A stretch of DNA of 14,947 nt. Source: Acidimicrobiia bacterium (lineage in GTDB: Bacteria > Actinomycetota > Acidimicrobiia > IMCC26256 > JAENVU01). Shown here one piece after another: positions 14,095-14,947 of this stretch. Location of the stretch: the NCBI GenBank assembly GCA_017882945.1, contig JADGON010000036.1, forward strand, positions 1 through 14,947, read 5' to 3'. Made by a program: the position numbers and the translations under genes. Within the stretch, counting starts at the first letter, position 1. Each line of letters starts with the position of its first letter. The notes below the pieces were generated by a model. That model did no database searches, was not told where the DNA came from, and saw only the letters and a program-made list of their open reading frames with translations.

Positions 14095-14947
14095 TGTCGC
14101 GGCCCGGCGGAGCCGATCCGCGACCGCGAGCCCGATGCCCTCTGGTGGAGGCGGCACGGCGAGCACCACGTCGAGCCCGAGAACATCAGCTTCGCGAAGC
14201 GCCGCGTACAAGACGCGGGCGTACTCGTCCGCGTCGGCCGGTGTGGCCAACGTCACCATCCCCGAGGGCGGCACGAGCCGTGCCTCGCGTCCTGCAAGCA
14301 CGCCGACCTGCTCGCCCCCGGTCGTCAGCTGGGCGCCGCGGCCGATCACGTCGCCGGCCGAGACGAGCTCCACTCGCGCGAGCGGTGCGTAGTGGGAGGC
14401 GAGCGTCCCCGGCGCGCGCGTCGCACCGCCGATCGGGAGCTCCATGCCGAGCAGCGCGTGCAGCTGCTCGCCCGTGACCCCTCCGAGGCGCAGGACCCGA
14501 GGCTCGGTCGTGCAGTCGACGATCGTCGATTCGACGCCCACCGTGGACGGGCCTCCGTCGAGCACGAACGGGACCGCGTCGCCAAGCTCCGCGCGCACGG
14601 CAGCCGCGGTCGTGGGGCTGACCCGACCGAACCGGTTCGCCGAGGGCGCCGCGAGCCCACCACCGAATGCCTCGAGCAGCTCCCGGGCAAGCGGGTGCCC
14701 GGGGACCCGCAGGCCGACGGTGTCGAGCCCGCCCGTCACCTCGTCGCGGACTTGGGGCGCGCGGCGGACGACGAGCGTCAGCGGGCCCGGCCAGCACGCA
14801 TCGGCCAAGGTGCGCGCGGCGGACGAGACATCGATGGCCCAGTCGCCGAGCTGCTCCGCCCGAGCGAGATGGACGATGACCGGATGCGCCGTCGGACGGC
14901 CCTTGACCGCGTAGAGCGAGCGCAGCGCGTCTCGGTTCGTCGCGTCG
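14086..14947 (-). CDS. L-threonylcarbamoyladenylate synthase, two-domain Sua5 type (5' end missing)
   Basis: 286 residues are visible; the N-terminus lies beyond the right edge. The enzyme makes threonylcarbamoyl-AMP from threonine, bicarbonate and ATP, the first step of t6A37 modification of tRNAs reading ANN codons, which include the tRNA-Lys in this window. Visible motifs from the edge inward are DATN, LYAVKGRP (the KxR of the active site), HPVIVHLA, WPGPLTLV, VGLRVPGHPLARELL, AAPSANRFGRVSPT and VESTIVDCT. The YrdC core is followed by a linker (APGTLASHYAP) and a C-terminal SUA5 domain of about 100 residues ending at IGLAVADRLRRAA. This makes it the long Sua5/TsaC2 form rather than short TsaC. 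It is the most upstream visible gene of the minus-strand operon. Confidence 0.93.
   Translation of the reverse strand, partial: DATNRDALRSLYAVKGRPTAHPVIVHLARAEQLGDWAIDVSSAARTLADACWPGPLTLVVRRAPQVRDEVTGGLDTVGLRVPGHPLARELLEAFGGGLAAPSANRFGRVSPTTAAAVRAELGDAVPFVLDGGPSTVGVESTIVDCTTEPRVLRLGGVTGEQLHALLGMELPIGGATRAPGTLASHYAPLARVELVSAGDVIGRGAQLTTGGEQVGVLAGREARLVPPSGMVTLATPADADEYARVLYAALREADVLGLDVVLAVPPPPEGIGLAVADRLRRAATPH

Noticed and set aside
14040..14186. Longer form of murI from an ATG at 14186
   Set aside because: The extra 49 residues overlay sua5 in another phase, are absent from glutamate racemases, and the strong ribosome site favours GTG 14039.
1..14947. CRISPR array, insertion sequence, prophage or attachment-site duplication at the tRNA genes
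   Set aside because: No regularly spaced repeats, transposase or integrase genes were seen, and I noticed no direct copy of either tRNA 3' end elsewhere in the window.

Overview
The window is high-GC DNA with frequent GTG starts and dense, partly overlapping genes. The murI - Rv1339-like metallo-beta-lactamase - rph - rdgB order at the right end matches the order known from Mycobacterium tuberculosis (Rv1338-Rv1341). Together these point to an actinobacterium. The multi-PAS c-di-GMP enzymes and the overall protein style would fit a deep-branching group such as Acidimicrobiia, but the class-level placement is inference. It looks like ordinary chromosome: no transposase, phage gene, integrase, CRISPR array or toxin-antitoxin pair was seen.

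Layout from left to right. (1) 1-200, minus: start of a TIGR01777-type NAD(P)-binding epimerase, cut by the window edge. (2) 261-334, plus: tRNA-Lys(CTT). (3) 335-616: a non-coding stretch rich in inverted repeats. (4) 617-1816, plus: an exported lipoprotein glycoside hydrolase with a GH39/GH5-like (clan A) fold. (5) 1813-3425, minus: a two-gene unit of a DUF35 OB-fold protein and an SCP2-type thiolase. (6) 3497-6499, plus: a 1000-residue PAS-GAF-PAS-PAS-GGDEF-EAL protein. (7) 6520-6603, plus: tRNA-Leu(TAG). (8) 6608-7496, minus: two small genes of unknown function. (9) 7617-9692, plus: a 691-residue protein with four PAS domains and a GGDEF domain. (10) 9656-14947, minus: a probable operon of sua5/tsaC, murI, a cAMP-phosphodiesterase-like metallo-beta-lactamase, rph, rdgB, an HSL-type alpha/beta hydrolase and an unknown 185-residue protein.

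The genes suggest three themes. Housekeeping is the right-hand operon: tRNA t6A modification, D-glutamate for peptidoglycan, tRNA 3'-end trimming, nucleotide-pool cleaning and probable cAMP turnover. Signalling is two cytosolic c-di-GMP proteins about 1.1 kb apart. Both have intact GGDEF active sites and intact RxxD product-inhibition sites; only the first also carries an apparently complete EAL phosphodiesterase domain. Lipid metabolism is the thiolase/DUF35 pair and the HSL-like esterase.

I see no clear evidence for a wholly new system. The best leads are a DUF35 protein that has lost all four zinc-ribbon cysteines next to a thiolase with a complete catalytic set, the structured non-coding region upstream of the glycoside hydrolase, and the uncharacterised small proteins beside the c-di-GMP genes.
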